Notes: generated by a model not told the origin, from the sequence alone. 64,000 nucleotides of DNA from Algibacillus agarilyticus (GCF_003286125.1 NZ_QMED01000010.1:62001-126000), one strand, 5' to 3'. Positions 1 to 12,460 are shown, counted from the first letter of the stretch. Made by a program: numbers and translations.

Positions 1-465
1 TGTGAAGAATTACAAAAAATTTGGGATAAAGAGATCCCCGTTGCGCATTTAATGGGGATAAAAGTATACCAATTCACAGGCTATTTATTAGAAACACGAG
101 CGGCACTCAACGCTAATTTAAATTTGCATGGCACCATGTTCGCCGGCTCGATTTATTCGCTAGCAACATTAAGCGGCTGGGGCTTAATCCATCTGATGTT
201 AAAAGAAAAAGGCCTAGAAGGTGAAATTGTATTAGGTGATGGTAACATTCATTATCACAAACCGATCACGAGTGTACCCAGAGCTCTTTGCCATCTAAGC
301 TCTGTTGAAGGTGATTTAAAAGGTTTAAAGAGAGGACGTAAAGTCAGATTGCGTTTAAAAGTCAGTATTATGGATGAAGATAAGGCCGTAGCTGAATTTT
401 TTGGTGTTTATGTCATATTACCAAAAACCGTTATACCTCAAATTGCCAATGAGCCAAATCAATAA
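1..465 (+). CDS. YiiD-type C-terminal thioesterase (hotdog) domain protein, 5' end cut by window
   Basis: The reading frame is open from base 1, so this is the 3' part of a longer gene; an internal ATG at 52 is probably not the start. About 154 residues are visible. The stretch with NLNLHGTMFAGSIYSLATL followed by SGWG is typical of the YiiD C-terminal domain, a hotdog-fold thioesterase-like domain. In E. coli YiiD this domain follows an N-terminal GNAT acetyltransferase domain, and the protein is now linked to initiation of fatty acid synthesis. Whether a GNAT domain precedes it here cannot be seen. In E. coli yiiD adjoins dtd and yihY; here those genes lie 6-8 kb away, so the neighbourhood is partly conserved but rearranged. 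A hairpin terminator follows directly. Confidence 0.8.
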   Translation, partial: CEELQKIWDKEIPVAHLMGIKVYQFTGYLLETRAALNANLNLHGTMFAGSIYSLATLSGWGLIHLMLKEKGLEGEIVLGDGNIHYHKPITSVPRALCHLSSVEGDLKGLKRGRKVRLRLKVSIMDEDKAVAEFFGVYVILPKTVIPQIANEPNQ

Positions 466-472
466 ATTGAAG

Positions 473-501
473 CCACGCCCAAAGGACGTGGTTTTAATTT
501 T
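473..501 (+). terminator. Rho-independent terminator of the YiiD-like gene
   Basis: CCACGCCC and GGACGTGG form an eight-pair stem with one mismatch and an AAA loop (473-491). A T-rich run follows. It starts eight bases after the stop codon at 463-465. Confidence 0.7.
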
Positions 502-502
502 T

Positions 503-530
503 AATAAAGAATAAAGAATAAAGAATAAAG
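503..530. repeat. Four perfect tandem copies of the heptamer AATAAAG
   Basis: Bases 503-509, 510-516, 517-523 and 524-530 are identical copies of AATAAAG. On the minus strand the array reads as TTTATTC units and supplies the T-rich tail of the hemB terminator stem at 528-554. Copy-number changes here could lengthen or shorten that tail. Confidence 0.9.
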
Positions 531-554
531 CTCAGATTGCTATTTTCTGAGCTT
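528..554 (-). terminator. Terminator hairpin downstream of hemB
   Basis: AAGCTCAGA (528-536) and TCTGAGCTT (546-554) form a perfect nine-base stem with a nine-base loop. Read on the minus strand it lies about 28 bases past the hemB stop and is followed by the TTTATTC repeat tail. Confidence 0.75.
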
Positions 555-581
555 ATACCCTAGCGACTTAGATAAAAACCG

Positions 582-3008
<2,427 letters not shown>

Positions 3009-3015
<7 letters not shown>

Positions 3016-3812
3016 GGCTTGAGATCCAAGTTAAAAAAGTCACAACTGTTAGACCATAATTGAGCGGCAAGCCATAATTCATCTACTTGGCGCTCTTGTG
3101 CAATAGTTTTAAGAATATGAGGTAAAAAAGCCGGCTCATTACGTCTATTTTTAGGTTTGTTAACAAGATCGCGAGGCAATAAAAAGGGCGCATCGGTTTC
3201 GATAAGCAGTCGATCGGCAGGGACTTTCTTTGTTAATTCTTTTACCGCGAGCCCACGGCGTTCATCACAGATCCAGCCAGTAAAACCAATATAAAATCCC
3301 ATATCTAAATAATCATAGAGCTCTGATTCAGTGCCCGTAAAGCAATGAACAACGGCTTTACTTAAGTTGGTTTGATAAGGGCTAATAATTGCTTTAAAAC
3401 GCTCATGTGCGTCACGCTGATGCATAAATAATGGTGCATTGAGCTCAACAGCTAACTCAACTTGTTGTTCAAAGATACGTTCTTGGATCGGTCGTGGAGA
3501 GAAGTCACGGTTAAAATCAAGACCACACTCGCCTATCGCAACCACATTTTTATATTGAGTAAACAGCTGTTGCAATTGGGCTATAAAATTATCCGGAGCT
3601 TCTTTGGCATCATGCGGGTGGATCCCAGCGGTAGAATATAAGCACGAGCTAAACTCTTGTGCTAATTCAGCCGCCAGTTTAGATTCATGCATATTCGTGC
3701 CAGTCGCGATCATCACTTCAACACCGTGATCGAGCGCACGCGCTAATACGGCACGATAGTCCGCAGCAAACTGCTTATTGGTAATGTTTATTCCGACATC
3801 AATTAATTTCAT
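3009..3812 (-). CDS. tatD: TatD family metal-dependent hydrolase/DNase
   Basis: 267 residues, closely following E. coli TatD: N-terminal DVGINIT, GIHPHD (64-69), GECGLDF (94-100, metal-binding Glu95), MHQRDAHERF with His131, HCFTGT with His156, and IETDAPFLLPRD with Asp207. The family comprises TIM-barrel two-metal nucleases; E. coli TatD is reported to act in DNA repair and quality control and is not required for Tat export. It lies downstream of tatC on the same strand, with a 125-base gap that holds no visible gene. The 3' end overlaps the GGDEF gene start. Confidence 0.93.
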
Positions 3813-3937
3813 GCTACTTGATACGCTTCACTCTAATTTGGTCTTGATACCATAGCGGGCTTATTAGCTAATTTTAAAGGCAGCCCGTTTGTTTTCACTG
3901 ACGTAACGCTGTTGCTATCTATCAGTTCAAAGCATCA

Positions 3938-4696
3938 TTATGATGGCTCTTGTTCATTTTCAAGGTCATCATCTTCTGTGTCTTTTGGCTGATAAAAACG
4001 GCTACACAAAACGCCCACTTCAAACAAAAACCACATCGGCAACGCCAATAATGTTTGTGAAATAATATCAGGTGGTGTTAGCAGCATACCCAATACAAAA
4101 ACACCAACAACGACATATGGACGTTTTTCAGTTAATTTTTTAGCCGTCGTGACGCCTGCCCAAACCATTAAAATAATCGCCACGGGTATTTCAAATGCCA
4201 AACCAAACGCGAAGAAAATCTTCAAAACAAAGTCTAAGTAGCTGCTAATGTCTGTTGCGATCGTGACGCCTTCGGGGGCAATTTGAGTAAAAAAACCAAA
4301 CGCGAGCGGAAAAACCACAAAATAGGCAAAAGCGATACCGGCATAAAAAAGTAAAGATGATGAAAACAGTAGCGGTAAAATTAAACGCTTTTCATGTTTA
4401 TACAAACCTGGGGCTATAAAACTCCAAATTTGATGCAACACCACCGGGATAGCCACAAAAAATGACAACACCATGGTTAATTTAAAAGGGGTTAAAAAGG
4501 GTGCAGCAACGCCTGTCGCGATCATGCTACTTGAATCAGGTAATACATCGAGTAAAGGCTTAGAGACCCAAAAATAGATATCGTTAGCAAAGTAAACCAA
4601 GCAACAAAAAACAATAATAACCGCCGCAACGATCCTTAAAAGTCTATTGCGCAGCTCGATTAAATGGCTAATAAATGGCTGTTGTTCACTTGTCAT
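3938..4696 (-). CDS. tatC: Sec-independent (twin-arginine) translocase subunit TatC
   Basis: 252-residue polytopic inner-membrane protein with six predicted helices, which recognises twin-arginine signal peptides together with TatB. The N-terminal signature [15 protein letters not shown] and the later FPLAFGFF segment are characteristic. The ATG at 4696 is chosen because it overlaps the tatB end by 11 bases, the usual coupling, and matches homologue N-termini; the frame runs on upstream only through tatB. A Rieske protein with a twin-arginine signal (petA) is encoded in this window and is an expected client. Confidence 0.97.
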   Translation of the reverse strand: MTSEQQPFISHLIELRNRLLRIVAAVIIVFCCLVYFANDIYFWVSKPLLDVLPDSSSMIATGVAAPFLTPFKLTMVLSFFVAIPVVLHQIWSFIAPGLYKHEKRLILPLLFSSSLLFYAGIAFAYFVVFPLAFGFFTQIAPEGVTIATDISSYLDFVLKIFFAFGLAFEIPVAIILMVWAGVTTAKKLTEKRPYVVVGVFVLGMLLTPPDIISQTLLALPMWFLFEVGVLCSRFYQPKDTEDDDLENEQEPS

Positions 4697-5018
4697 TTGT
4701 GTTTTCAGATGTTTTTGGTTGTGAAGAATGTAGAGCGGTAGACACATCATCAGCAGCCGACTTCAGCTCAGCAAGTGCGTCACTTTCTCGGCTATTTAAA
4801 TTTTGCATACTTTTTTGCTCTGCTTGTTTTAGTTGCTCATGTAACTCATGGACTCTTAATTCATGATTAATTTCGGATTTAACCGAATTAACCGTTTGCT
4901 TTATGTTAGTAAAAGTACGACTAACACTGCGTATCGCACCAGGCAATCGCTCTGGTCCTAATACCAATAAAGCAATAACAGCAACAAAAATGAGTTCCCA
5001 AAACCCAATATCAAACAC
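4686..5018 (-). CDS. tatB: Sec-independent translocase subunit TatB
   Basis: 110 residues. A single N-terminal membrane helix (about 4-21) follows the family start [12 protein letters not shown] and is followed by [11 protein letters not shown], the TatB hinge signature. An amphipathic helix and a charged tail come next. TatB and TatC form the signal-peptide receptor. The tatA stop lies five bases upstream of this start. Confidence 0.95.
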   Translation of the reverse strand: MFDIGFWELIFVAVIALLVLGPERLPGAIRSVSRTFTNIKQTVNSVKSEINHELRVHELHEQLKQAEQKSMQNLNSRESDALAELKSAADDVSTALHSSQPKTSENTNDK

Positions 5019-5023
5019 TTAAT

Positions 5024-5272
5024 CTACTCTACTTTGCTTTTGTCTTTATTAACAACCGCTTCAGATTCAGTGAATTTCGCATCACTTTTATCTTCCATCA
5101 CTTGAACTGATTCATCTTCTTTCTCTGCCGCTTTTTCAGGTGTTAATTCATCTTTAAACCCTTTAACCGCGCCACCTAAATCTTTACCTAATGAACTCAA
5201 TTTTTTAGATCCAAACACTAAAACAACAATTAACAATATGATAAGCAATTGCCAAATACTAATTCCGCCCAT
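5024..5272 (-). CDS. tatA: Sec-independent translocase pore subunit TatA
   Basis: 82 residues. One N-terminal helix ([19 protein letters not shown]) is followed by [21 protein letters not shown], the TatA hinge and amphipathic helix, and a Glu/Lys/Asp-rich tail. It is the first gene of the minus-strand tatABC operon, so its promoter should lie in the 285-base gap shared with the divergent gene at 5558. Confidence 0.95.
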   Translation of the reverse strand: MGGISIWQLLIILLIVVLVFGSKKLSSLGKDLGGAVKGFKDELTPEKAAEKEDESVQVMEDKSDAKFTESEAVVNKDKSKVE

Positions 5273-5557
5273 AAATTTCTACCTATATCTACTTTAATCA
5301 AATTAACTGAAATGTATCTTACACGTGATAATCAACGTATCGATACTATACTTATTTTTATTCATCTAAATAACTTAATATGCCTTGTTAAACAAAGAGG
5401 CGATCAAAACATTAAATATTAGCCTTAACTATTAATAAAAGCCTTATTAATACACCAACATATTGTTTTAATTGCTTTAACGTCTTTTTACATTCAACAT
5501 TTAGAGTTGTTCAGACACATTCACTTGGTGTGATAAAAACATTTTAATGGAGCTCGC

Positions 5558-6484
5558 TTGTATTTACCAACAAAGTATTTGATCTTCGGCATACTAATTA
5601 CATTAAATGGGCAATTATTTGCACAAGAAAAGCCTTTGCCTTGGTTAGATCAATTTCATGTTGATGTGAGTAACTCTTTATTCAATAGCGCAGACTGGTT
5701 CGATAATTTTTTTGCAGATGAGCATATCGCTGATTTAGAAACGCAAGCAAGTGCAAAAATACGCATTGGCTGGGAACCTAAAGAACATGATCTCGCTAAA
5801 TTGAAAACTCGAGTTAGGCTACGATTACGTTTACCTAACTTTAAACGTAAAGTAGATCTGATTTTTGATGACTATGAAGAAGTAAAACAAGAAGGGGTAA
5901 CCGAAGAGCTCATTAATGAATCAAGAAATAAACAACAATCATCCGACTTTAATGTTGCGCTGCGTTGGATACATAAGTCAGATAAAAAACATTACTTTTC
6001 AACACGTATTGGTTTAGCGAGTCATCCAGATATATACGCTAGAGCCTTGTATCGCTATATTTGGCAAACCTCTAAAAACACAAATATTGTATTACAACCT
6101 TCAATTTACTATTACGCAGATCAAGGACATGCTGAACGTTTGTCTGTCAATTTTGAAGCCAGTACAACAGACACGGATTTATTCCAATTTAATAATAGTT
6201 GGCGTTATATACAAGAACGCGACAAAGTTGACTGGTCACACAGCGTAGCTTACTTAACTCAGCTAACCCAAACTCAAGCGCTTATATCCAGTATATTTGT
6301 AAATGGCATAACCAACAATGGCTACCATCTTGAAAATAAAGGTATCTCGATACGATATCGAATACAGTCATCACGCACTTGGTTGTTTTTTGAGGTTGAA
6401 CCTTTTATACACTGGCCTGAAAGTGAAGATTTTGAGCAAACAGCGGGAATAGCATTGCGAGTTGAAGGCCGATTTTATCAATAA
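5558..6484 (+). CDS. Exported protein of unknown function, possibly outer-membrane
   Basis: I do not recognise the family. The 308-residue product has a clear Sec signal peptide (about 1-22, cleavage after FAQ). The mature part is rich in aromatic and charged residues arranged as alternating short strands (YIWQT, LQPSIYYYAD, LSVNFEAS, WRYIQE), which suggests a beta-barrel or beta-rich outer-membrane or periplasmic protein. The start is TTG at 5558: GGAG lies five bases upstream, an in-frame TAA at 5534 limits extension, and the signal peptide begins right there. The gene is divergent from tatA and convergent with dtd, so it is probably monocistronic. Confidence 0.7.
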   Translation: MYLPTKYLIFGILITLNGQLFAQEKPLPWLDQFHVDVSNSLFNSADWFDNFFADEHIADLETQASAKIRIGWEPKEHDLAKLKTRVRLRLRLPNFKRKVDLIFDDYEEVKQEGVTEELINESRNKQQSSDFNVALRWIHKSDKKHYFSTRIGLASHPDIYARALYRYIWQTSKNTNIVLQPSIYYYADQGHAERLSVNFEASTTDTDLFQFNNSWRYIQERDKVDWSHSVAYLTQLTQTQALISSIFVNGITNNGYHLENKGISIRYRIQSSRTWLFFEVEPFIHWPESEDFEQTAGIALRVEGRFYQ

Positions 6485-6548
6485 TGATAAAAACCAACCC
6501 AGATTGATAAATGTAAAAACCCATATGATTATACTGCGTTAAGGTTAA

Positions 6549-6986
6549 TTAAGCCTCTAACCACAACGTGACGGGGCCATCATTAACTAAAGCCACTTTC
6601 ATGTCGGCTCTAAATGTGCCGGTTTGAGTAGTGATGCCTTGCTTTTTTATTGCCGCGACAAATTCAAGGTAAAGTTCATTTGCCCATTGTGGTTCGGCTG
6701 CGCCAGAAAAGCTCGGACGAGTCCCTTTTTTAGTATCGGCAGCCAATGTAAATTGCGAAACCACTAAAATCTCGCCTTCAACATTGCGCACATTTAGGTT
6801 CGTTTTGCCTTGCTCATCTTCAAAAATGCGATAGCCGACAACACGCTCTGCCAGACGTTGAGCTTGGGCTAATGTATCGCCTTTTTCAACGCCAATAAAA
6901 ACCAATATACCTTGATTAATTTGCCCAACAATATTATTTTCAACGGTTACACTGGCTTGTGAAACCCGCTGTAAGAGTACCTTCAT
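6549..6986 (-). CDS. dtd: D-aminoacyl-tRNA deacylase
   Basis: A 145-residue cytoplasmic proofreading enzyme that removes D-amino acids wrongly attached to tRNA. The two hallmark motifs are present: SQFT (77-80) and GPVT (137-140), which form the active site across the dimer. The N-terminus [13 protein letters not shown] is typical. It is the last gene of a minus-strand run dyp-yihY-pip-dtd, 23 bases after pip. In E. coli yihY and dtd are also adjacent. Confidence 0.96.
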   Translation of the reverse strand: MKVLLQRVSQASVTVENNIVGQINQGILVFIGVEKGDTLAQAQRLAERVVGYRIFEDEQGKTNLNVRNVEGEILVVSQFTLAADTKKGTRPSFSGAAEPQWANELYLEFVAAIKKQGITTQTGTFRADMKVALVNDGPVTLWLEA

Positions 6987-7009
6987 ACTTTTTACCTTTG
7001 ATTATAAAT

Positions 7010-7951
7010 TTAAGCAATATCGATGAATGCTTTTGATGCTCGGCAAAACGCTTTAGCGATACCCGGCTCGGCCACAGAGTGACCGGCTTCAGGAATAATC
7101 TGTAAATGACTATTTGACCATACTTGATGTAAAGACCACGCTTGCTTTAAGTCACAGACAGCATCATATCGACCATGAATAATAGTCGCAGGAATATGGG
7201 CAATCTTATCCATATTTAACAAGATTTGATTTTCTTCAATAAAAGATTGGTGTCGAAAATAATGACACTCGAGCAAAGCCATCGGCAAACAATTTTGCTT
7301 TTCAGCTAAGTCTGCTTCATTATTCGCATTAAAATTTATACGAGAGATTCGATATTCCCATAGCGCCCATTGCCGAGCCGCATTTAATTGCTCTAGTTCA
7401 TTATGGCTCGATAATTTAGGCCAATACGCCTCAATCGGATTCTCATCAACTTTAACTAGACGATTGAAGTGTTGATATTGATCGGGAAATAAACAAGCTG
7501 CGCCGCCATTTGGATAATATAACCACTCGATATCTTGCTGACGAGCCAAAAAAACACTTCTTAAAATCATGCCTTTAACACGCTCAGCAAAAGCTTGTGC
7601 ATATAACAAAGCCAATGTTGTGCCCCATGAGCCCCCCGTAACAAACCACTTATCTATAGCTAAATGTTGACGAATTGCTTCAATATCATTAATGAGATCA
7701 TGAGTTGTATTTGCTTGGGTAGACAAATAAGGGCGAGATTGCCCACAACCGCGCTGGTCGAATAAAATAATGCGATATTTCGCAGGGTCAAACAAACTAC
7801 GGTACAGCGCAGATGAGCCACCACCAGGCCCACCGTGTAAATAAATAATAGGGATCCCTTCAAGCGAACCCGATTGTTCAATATAAATTTCATGACCATC
7901 ACTAACCGGCAGCCACTCTTGATGAAACGGTTTAATCGGTGGATAAAACAT
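7010..7951 (-). CDS. pip: Proline iminopeptidase (alpha/beta hydrolase, S33)
   Basis: 313 residues. The oxyanion motif LHGGPGGG (38-45), DQRGCGQSRP (65-74), nucleophile elbow GGSWG (106-110, Ser108), and late Asp (GRYDAVCD) and His (EAGHS) complete a catalytic triad. It releases N-terminal proline from peptides in the cytoplasm. The ATG at 7951 is chosen because family members begin near YPP and reach this length. It overlaps the end of yihY by 20 bases, which suggests translational coupling, but the ribosome-binding site is weak and the start is therefore moderately certain. Confidence 0.88.
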   Translation of the reverse strand: MFYPPIKPFHQEWLPVSDGHEIYIEQSGSLEGIPIIYLHGGPGGGSSALYRSLFDPAKYRIILFDQRGCGQSRPYLSTQANTTHDLINDIEAIRQHLAIDKWFVTGGSWGTTLALLYAQAFAERVKGMILRSVFLARQQDIEWLYYPNGGAACLFPDQYQHFNRLVKVDENPIEAYWPKLSSHNELEQLNAARQWALWEYRISRINFNANNEADLAEKQNCLPMALLECHYFRHQSFIEENQILLNMDKIAHIPATIIHGRYDAVCDLKQAWSLHQVWSNSHLQIIPEAGHSVAEPGIAKAFCRASKAFIDIA

Positions 7952-8786
7952 AAGGTCTAGGGCCTTTAAAACGCTTTTTTCGAGTAGGACGCGCATTTAA
8001 CCAGTAAACGATTTGTGCCCCCATTAATACAATATTCCAAACTAAAAATAACCATAAACAAAAAATGGGTAAAATAGCGAGAGAACCATATAAGTCATCG
8101 TAGGTGGGTACATAGAATAGATATAAGTTAAATCCCCATTTAGCCAATTCAAAAACCACACTACAAAATAAAGCACCGATTAAAGCAGGCTTCACCTTAA
8201 TTTTTTTCATGGGTAAATAGTAATAAAGCACAAAAAAGTAGGCCGAGGATAACAGCAGAGGCACAACGCTCAAAAAGAGTGAAAAACCTTTAACATCATC
8301 AAGTAAACGACTCGTTGCAATGGTTGAGCTAATGATAACACTCGTCGCGATCACTAATGAACCAACCACAACAACAGATAAATACAATGGTAGCGCTTTT
8401 TTAAAGGGTCGTCGGCGTCGCACCACAAAAATACGATTAATTTCAAAATCGACGGTTTTCAATAACGATAAAACAATAATACCTAATGCCACAAAGCTTA
8501 ATACAGAAGAGCCCTGCACATTATCCAAAAATTGATGCAGGTAGGTTTGAATATGCGAACTCGACTCCGGTAAAAAATTAAGAACGATAAACCGTTCGAT
8601 ATCCCCCATAAATTGCTGGAAAAAAGGCAACATAGCCAATAACGATAACGAAATCACAAATAAAGGTACAATAGCGAGTAACGAAATAAAGGCTAAATGA
8701 CCGGCAACAGTACCAATTTCATCATGTTGGCATTTATTAAAAAAATTTTTAATAACCCACCAGTAAACTAAATATTTATAGCGCAT
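7932..8786 (-). CDS. yihY: YihY/virulence factor BrkB family inner-membrane protein
   Basis: 284 residues with about six membrane helices. It resembles E. coli YihY throughout, for example TVAGHLAFISLLAIVPL near residue 25 and YDDLYGSLAILPIFCLWLFL near residue 235. The family was once called RNase BN in error; its role is still unclear, with transport suggested. The ATG at 8786, four bases after the dyp peroxidase stop, is preferred to a TTG 42 bases upstream that lies inside the preceding gene. Neither has a good ribosome-binding site. Confidence 0.88.
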   Translation of the reverse strand: MRYKYLVYWWVIKNFFNKCQHDEIGTVAGHLAFISLLAIVPLFVISLSLLAMLPFFQQFMGDIERFIVLNFLPESSSHIQTYLHQFLDNVQGSSVLSFVALGIIVLSLLKTVDFEINRIFVVRRRRPFKKALPLYLSVVVVGSLVIATSVIISSTIATSRLLDDVKGFSLFLSVVPLLLSSAYFFVLYYYLPMKKIKVKPALIGALFCSVVFELAKWGFNLYLFYVPTYDDLYGSLAILPIFCLWLFLVWNIVLMGAQIVYWLNARPTRKKRFKGPRPYVLSTD

Positions 8787-8790
8787 GTAA

Positions 8791-9708
8791 TTATAAAAAC
8801 CGTTTAAGAAATTCGATAGAAGGCGCAAAAAAAGCGGCTCCGGTTTCAGCTTGGGTATAATTCAGTAGTCGATCATAATGACCACGGCCATCTCCCTCAA
8901 TCATGCTTTTTAGCATTTGTTTAAACGGGTTAGGATCGTGACACAACGATATAAAAAACAAACCCTGTACTCGCATTGTGCCATAAGGCATAGATTGACG
9001 TAATATTTCAATCGATTCACCTAGGCCATTCTTTAAGTTAGTCCGTTTAGTATGCGAAAAAGCCGGTTTTTCAGCACTTGGGTACTCAATGTTATCGGAT
9101 TTAGTTCGGCCTATGATATCTTCTTGTTGTTTTGTTGGGATCTCGTGCCATGTATCCATACGATGACGGTAACGTTGAATGTGTACATAACTGCCACCCG
9201 CAAAAAGTGGGTCGGTTTTATGATCAACTAAAGCGACTCTACGACGTTTTTCACCATGTGGATTTTCGGTCCCATCGACAAACCCTGTTAAATCACGACC
9301 ATCTAAATAACGAAAACCTTTAACCTGTTCGATAAGCTTAAGCGAATCGGCAAATAACTCACAGACATGCGTGCCAACCAGATGATTAACGTCTACTCGG
9401 TCTGAACGAATATGAACAAAAATATCGTAAGGTGTATGCGGTGCAACCCTGCTTTCAACCGCCATACCGGGGAAAGCAGCTAATCGATTAGGTCTTCCTT
9501 CAGGAAACAAAACCGACCAATATTCAGAGCCTATTGCAACAAATGAACTCAGCTCGCTCTCTGAATATTCATCGACATAATCATTTATCATCGGGTGAAA
9601 ACAAGCAAGATGATGCCTTATGAGAGCCTCTGTGCCCGGTTCAGCTTCAAACAATAAATATAAACTATGTAAATTCGCCTCGGCTAACAAACCAGGTTGA
9701 TGACGCAT
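8791..9708 (-). CDS. Dye-decolourising (Dyp-type) heme peroxidase, YfeX-like
   Basis: 305 residues. The distal signature GFVDGTENP (142-150) carries Asp145 of the GXXDG motif. The probable proximal heme ligand is His219 in AFSHTKRTN, and the GGSYVHIQRYRH strand is also conserved. There is no signal peptide, so it is cytoplasmic like YfeX. YfeX-type enzymes bind heme and show peroxidase activity; a proposed deferrochelatase activity is disputed. The start is ATG 9708, with AGG upstream and a match to family N-termini (MRHQPGLLAE). First gene of the dyp-yihY-pip-dtd run. Confidence 0.92.
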   Translation of the reverse strand: MRHQPGLLAEANLHSLYLLFEAEPGTEALIRHHLACFHPMINDYVDEYSESELSSFVAIGSEYWSVLFPEGRPNRLAAFPGMAVESRVAPHTPYDIFVHIRSDRVDVNHLVGTHVCELFADSLKLIEQVKGFRYLDGRDLTGFVDGTENPHGEKRRRVALVDHKTDPLFAGGSYVHIQRYRHRMDTWHEIPTKQQEDIIGRTKSDNIEYPSAEKPAFSHTKRTNLKNGLGESIEILRQSMPYGTMRVQGLFFISLCHDPNPFKQMLKSMIEGDGRGHYDRLLNYTQAETGAAFFAPSIEFLKRFL

Positions 9709-9805
9709 ATTTAAAAACCTATGAACCCATAAAACAGCTAAATAACGAGTGAATAAAGTGATTGAGCATAACCTAAACAACCCTATTTTACGAATTTTGC
9801 AACAA

Positions 9806-12460
9806 TTAGGTTATAACGGCGTGGGTAAATTGCTGCAACTCCATTTTTAATGCCGTGATCTGCGGCTCTAATAATTGAATATTTTGCTCTTTAAGTGCAG
9901 ATTCAATCAATGCGGCTATTTGTGTAATTTTGGGGTAACCAAACCCACCAGCACTGCCTTTTAAACTGTGAGCTAGAGCTTGGCATTGTTCCCATTTTTC
10001 ATCAGTGTAGGCTTGTATAATTTCATCAATTAAAGCAGGCAATGCTTTAATAAACGCTTGGGTTAACTGTTGATACTCGATAGATTGACTCATATCGATT
10101 AATTCAACATCGTTATTAAGCTCTCCAAGCGTGTGGTTAATAGCGGTAAATAAATCTTGTTGATCTATTGGTTTCGCCACCGTTGCGTTGCAACCTTGCT
10201 CTTCATATAACGCAATTTCATCTTTCATTATATTAGCGGTTAATGCGATCACCGGCGCTTCAAAGCCCATGGTACGTAACATTTGCGTTGCTTCTAAGCC
10301 TCCCATAACTGGCATTTGCATGTCCATTAATACTAAATCATAATCATTAGTTAACGCCGCTTCTACAGCAAGCGAACCGTTATCGACAATATCAACGGTA
10401 AAGCCGCGCTTTTCTAGTAACAATTTAACTAAACGTTGATTGTCTTGATTATCCTCTGCAACTAAAATGTGCGCAGCAGTGGCCTCACTTATGCGTTTAT
10501 TTTGCTGATAATGATCCAGTTCAATTAATGGAAACTCGTCCAACCAATTAATATCGCTTAATGACAAACCAATATTTAATGTCACTTCAAAACGACTACC
10601 GATGCCTTTAGCACTTTGCACGGTTATATTGCCGCCTAACAATACAGCCAAACGTTTTGATATACATAAACCTAAACCGGTGCCACCAAAATTACGCGTC
10701 GTGCTGGTATCGGCTTGTTCAAAAGGGTTAAATATTTTATCTAACTCATCACTCGACATACCAATACCGGTGTCAATAACTTGAATGATAATGTGACCGG
10801 TTTGTGGTTGAGCTTTTACATTAACATCAACCTTTCCTTCCATCGTGAATTTAACAGCATTAGAGCACAAGTTAAGCAATATTTGCTTTATTCGCATTGC
10901 ATCTGATTTGATAACATCTGGCAACGGGAAGTCATAATTAATCGTAAACTCAAGCTCTTTATCTTTTGCACAAACCGCAATAACCGGTTCGATATCCATT
11001 AATACAGTAAATAAGCTAAGTGTCTTATATTCTAATTCAAGTTTCTCGGCTTCAATTTTAGACAAATCGAGTATGTTATTAATTAATCCTAATAAGTGGC
11101 TACTATTACGAAGGACCGTTGAAATGTTTTTTTCACGCTCTTCTTTAGTGCATTCTTCAATAAGCAACTGCTCAGTAAAGCCAATTATCGCGGTCAGGGG
11201 GGTTCTTATTTCATGACTCATGTTGGCTAAAAAGCGACTTTTCATTTGATTCGCATTATCGGCTTCGATAATCGCTTGTTTTAATTGGGCATTAGCCGCA
11301 TGTAAGTCTTCTGTGCGCGCGGAAACTTGTTGCTCCATGGAATATTGATAACGTTCAACTTGTGTTTGATAGTTTTTGAGTCGGGTCGCCATCACTCTAA
11401 ACTCGTTAAATAAATCGCCCAGCTCATCTTCACTCGCGAATTCAAATTGCAAATCAAATTCACCTTTACCTATTTTTTTACTCGCACGACTCAACTCTTC
11501 AACCGGCCAAACAAGTAATTTACGCAGAATAATAAAAATAACAGTGGGAATGGTGAAAATAGACACAACCAATAACAATAATGCAAATAGCGTTATATTT
11601 TGCGCATCGTTATAAAGTTTATTGTAGGGTACAGCAGAAAAATAATGCATATCATCAGTGAGTCGGGTACTAAAATGAACATAACGCTCTGCACCTAAAA
11701 AGTTAAGGACTTCCGATGATGCATTGCCACTTTTCTCAATTGCTAATAATTCAGCTAATTCTGCTGGCGAGAGTTGCACATTTATAAATTCGGGTTGAGA
11801 GCTTTGAAATACGCGCCCCGAATCGGTATATAACAAATTGACCGCATCATCAAAAAGCTTGTCGTTAATACTTTGAAATAATAAGGCGGGCTGCAAATTA
11901 ATCGCAACATAACCCCATAAAATGACATCATTTGTATCAAAATCAACTTGATGAATTTTTTGAATATAATGAATGTTAAATGCGCTACCTTGATTTAGCA
12001 CCAAGACTTGCTGCTCATTCATAATAGAATCTAATGTCGGCTTGATATAAGAAGCTTGAGACTCTGAAAACAAATCAGCACTGTAAAATGCAATGTTATC
12101 ACCTGTATTAGAGATTAATTCGACACTCGCGATTTCAGGGTAAGCTTCGGTATAGCTTGAAAAAACAGCAAGCAAGTCACCTAAACGAGATTCATAAAAA
12201 GAGGATTGTAAGGGTGTTGTGATCAAACGCTCTAAAATAGGCGAGCGAGACAATAAACCAAGTGTTTGACCATATAAAGAAATGATACTATCTATTTTTT
12301 GCTTATTTTGTGCAACATTATGCTTAACAACTAACTCAGATTGTTTCTTGGCGGATAAGTTAGAATTAATAAGTGTAAACCCACCTAACACGAGTAAAGG
12401 TGCGATCACTAAAGGGATAACATACCGTATAAGTTTATAACTGAGCTGGTGTTTTCTCAT
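9806..12460 (-). CDS. Hybrid sensor histidine kinase with periplasmic sensor, receiver and Hpt domains
   Basis: 884 residues. Membrane helix 1 (about 10-31), a periplasmic Cache-like sensor (about 32-285), helix 2 (about 288-312), HAMP (about 313-365), coiled coil, HisKA with MSHEIRTPLTAI (phospho-His near 415), HATPase (N-box LLNLCSNAVKF, G-boxes DTGIGMS and GGTGLGL), a receiver with LMDMQMPVMGG (Asp near 713), and a C-terminal Hpt with AHSLKGSAGG (His near 830). All phosphorelay residues are present. No separate output regulator is adjacent, so phosphate must pass from the Hpt to a regulator elsewhere. It diverges from the YfiR-like gene, and the TonB receptor lies beyond. Confidence 0.93.
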   Translation of the reverse strand: MRKHQLSYKLIRYVIPLVIAPLLVLGGFTLINSNLSAKKQSELVVKHNVAQNKQKIDSIISLYGQTLGLLSRSPILERLITTPLQSSFYESRLGDLLAVFSSYTEAYPEIASVELISNTGDNIAFYSADLFSESQASYIKPTLDSIMNEQQVLVLNQGSAFNIHYIQKIHQVDFDTNDVILWGYVAINLQPALLFQSINDKLFDDAVNLLYTDSGRVFQSSQPEFINVQLSPAELAELLAIEKSGNASSEVLNFLGAERYVHFSTRLTDDMHYFSAVPYNKLYNDAQNITLFALLLLVVSIFTIPTVIFIILRKLLVWPVEELSRASKKIGKGEFDLQFEFASEDELGDLFNEFRVMATRLKNYQTQVERYQYSMEQQVSARTEDLHAANAQLKQAIIEADNANQMKSRFLANMSHEIRTPLTAIIGFTEQLLIEECTKEEREKNISTVLRNSSHLLGLINNILDLSKIEAEKLELEYKTLSLFTVLMDIEPVIAVCAKDKELEFTINYDFPLPDVIKSDAMRIKQILLNLCSNAVKFTMEGKVDVNVKAQPQTGHIIIQVIDTGIGMSSDELDKIFNPFEQADTSTTRNFGGTGLGLCISKRLAVLLGGNITVQSAKGIGSRFEVTLNIGLSLSDINWLDEFPLIELDHYQQNKRISEATAAHILVAEDNQDNQRLVKLLLEKRGFTVDIVDNGSLAVEAALTNDYDLVLMDMQMPVMGGLEATQMLRTMGFEAPVIALTANIMKDEIALYEEQGCNATVAKPIDQQDLFTAINHTLGELNNDVELIDMSQSIEYQQLTQAFIKALPALIDEIIQAYTDEKWEQCQALAHSLKGSAGGFGYPKITQIAALIESALKEQNIQLLEPQITALKMELQQFTHAVIT

